From: Pseudomonadota bacterium
Lineage (GTDB): Bacteria > Myxococcota_A > Polyangia > GCA-2747355
DNA: 32,040 nucleotides
Direction of reading: 5' to 3'
Assembly: GCA_002747355.1 (NCBI GenBank)
Contig: PDPC01000045.1
Coordinates: forward strand, 1-32,040
The first letter of the stretch is position 1, and every line of letters begins with the position of its first letter. The position numbers and the translations under genes were made by a program. The notes under the pieces are model-generated. The model was not told the DNA's origin. It worked only from the letters and a program-made list of their open reading frames with translations, and searched no databases. This document shows positions 31,061 through 32,040 of the stretch, one piece after another.

Positions 31061-31945
31061 GTGAAACGCTGCGCGCTGCTAGTGGGCGTCGCGCTCTCGT
31101 TGGGCGCTTGCGTCGGCAAAGGCCTGCTCACCGACGGCAGCTCTGTCTCGGTAGGAACGCACTCTCGTGGTGCCCTCCGCGCAGCCGCCCGCCTGCCCCT
31201 GCGCGGCGAAGGTTACGTCGTGCCCAAGCGCTGGGCAGAGCGCAAGCGTAACTACGGCACCGATGAGCTCGTCGCCCTGATCGCTCGTGTCGCCCGCAAG
31301 GTCCGCCGACGCCACGGAGGAGGCCTGCTCGGCGTCGCTGATCTCAGCCCGATCGGCGGCGGTCCCACCAAGGAGCATGGCTCCCATCGCAGCGGTCGCG
31401 ACGTCGACCTGCTCTATTATGCGACCGACCTCCGCGGCCGAACGGTGGCGCCGACAGCCATGATCCACTACAATGGCAAGGGAGCTAGCCTCACGCCGAC
31501 GAGCAACCCCAACGCCCCGTCGGCTCCCACCTCATCGCCAACCTCTCAGGCGCTACAGCCAACCAAGCTCGACCTGGCGCGCAACTGGACGATGATGGCC
31601 TCCTTGGTCACCGACCCCGAGACCCCCGTGCAATGGATCTTCATCGGCCGGCGGATCAGCCGCCTGCTGCTCGCCTACGGCAAGCGCAAACGCAAGTCGA
31701 AGCAGCTGATCGAGCGCCTGGCCTTGGTGATGCGCCAGCCTGGCGACGCCAGCCCGCACACCGACCACATCCATGTGCGCATCTTCTGCGACCCCGCCGA
31801 TCGCTACCAGGGCTGCGTCGATCGCGGCCCACCACGCTTTCTCAAAAAGAGCCTCAAGTACAAAGACGAGCCCCCTCGCGGCCCGGGGATCCCGCGGAAG
31901 CTCCTCGAGCGCCTCGGCTTCGGGCGTCGCCATCCCCTGCTCTAG
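31061..31945 (+). CDS. Penicillin-insensitive murein endopeptidase (MepA-type, LAS metallopeptidase) lipoprotein
   Basis: The enzyme family cuts D-alanyl-meso-diaminopimelyl cross-links in peptidoglycan. The 294-residue protein starts at GTG 31061 (no strong ribosome binding site) with a lipoprotein signal, lipobox LGAC (Cys17). The catalytic region has the LAS zinc motifs: HxxxxxxD with His109 and Asp116 in SHRSGRDVDL, and HxH with His236 and His238 in HTDHIHVRIFC. A Pro/Ser/Thr-rich insertion (about 143-165) lies between them, and a basic segment (208-216) follows. The tail after 240 has two Cys (FCDPADRYQGCVD), as in family members that form a disulphide. It is lipid-anchored, whereas E. 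coli MepA is soluble periplasmic. Together with the transpeptidase at 2300 it gives the window both a wall-cutting and a wall-joining enzyme. Confidence 0.9.
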   Translation: MKRCALLVGVALSLGACVGKGLLTDGSSVSVGTHSRGALRAAARLPLRGEGYVVPKRWAERKRNYGTDELVALIARVARKVRRRHGGGLLGVADLSPIGGGPTKEHGSHRSGRDVDLLYYATDLRGRTVAPTAMIHYNGKGASLTPTSNPNAPSAPTSSPTSQALQPTKLDLARNWTMMASLVTDPETPVQWIFIGRRISRLLLAYGKRKRKSKQLIERLALVMRQPGDASPHTDHIHVRIFCDPADRYQGCVDRGPPRFLKKSLKYKDEPPRGPGIPRKLLERLGFGRRHPLL

Positions 31946-32040
31946 AGCGCTGATCAGCTTACCGGACCGAGCTGCGCTAAGGATGCGGAATCACGGCGTA
32001 GGAGCGAGAAGGGCGCCTGCTGGTAGCAAGCAACCGACGA

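Noticed and set aside
31939-31948. Palindrome GCTCTAGAGC over the stop codon of the MepA-type gene
   Set aside because: A 10-bp palindrome with no loop and no following U tract; it is too short to call a terminator.

Overview
The window is high-GC DNA from a myxobacterium-like organism (Myxococcota or a close deltaproteobacterial relative). This is inferred from family content. There are three Hanks-type Ser/Thr kinases carrying single membrane anchors, a zinc-ribbon/GYF/TonB-like protein of the AgmX (GltJ) type, PEGA-domain proteins, Cys-rich lipoproteins, and a secreted protein whose C-terminus resembles a MYXO-CTERM anchor. There is no rRNA, tRNA, CRISPR array or intact insertion sequence. 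The genus cannot be told from the sequence alone.

Left part (1-8000). A secreted Asp-rich protein with a MYXO-CTERM-like tail faces a haemolysin III/TrhA membrane protein. A compact penicillin-binding transpeptidase follows, with a good sigma-70 promoter under a 7-bp dyad. A minus-strand pair encodes a tail-anchored Ser/Thr kinase and a membrane TPR protein, and upstream of it lies a large Cys-rich lipoprotein.

Middle left (8000-14400). A receptor-like kinase with a PhnD-type substrate-binding domain outside the membrane overlaps, by GTGA, an AMP-forming acyl-CoA ligase. Then come a DUF1841-like protein and a second ligase-like protein that lacks the P-loop consensus and ends before the A10 lysine. 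A palindromic repeat element lies in the promoter gap between these two.

Middle (14200-20450). One minus-strand run, starting at a consensus-like promoter (20413-20441), reads AgmX/GltJ-like protein, secreted LPP20/FlgT-like protein, PEGA lipoprotein, AI-2E-family permease, metallophosphoesterase and possibly a 45-residue protein. The genes are overlapping or nearly so, which suggests one envelope-associated operon.

Right (20500-26150). The minus-strand run purH-purD-tsaC-trmN-like-purA combines late purine synthesis with two tRNA-modification genes. A second copy of the palindromic element lies at 26392-26551.

Far right (26500-32040). A sigma-region-4-like protein with a Cys/His cluster follows a MerR-like regulator, whose AT-rich upstream region carries three related inverted or direct boxes. 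A PEGA-domain kinase diverges from a secreted repeat protein that may be translated from a leaderless mRNA, followed by a MepA-type murein endopeptidase lipoprotein.

Short tandem repeats (14, 15, 17 and 24 bp periods) occur both in coding sequence and in promoter gaps throughout.
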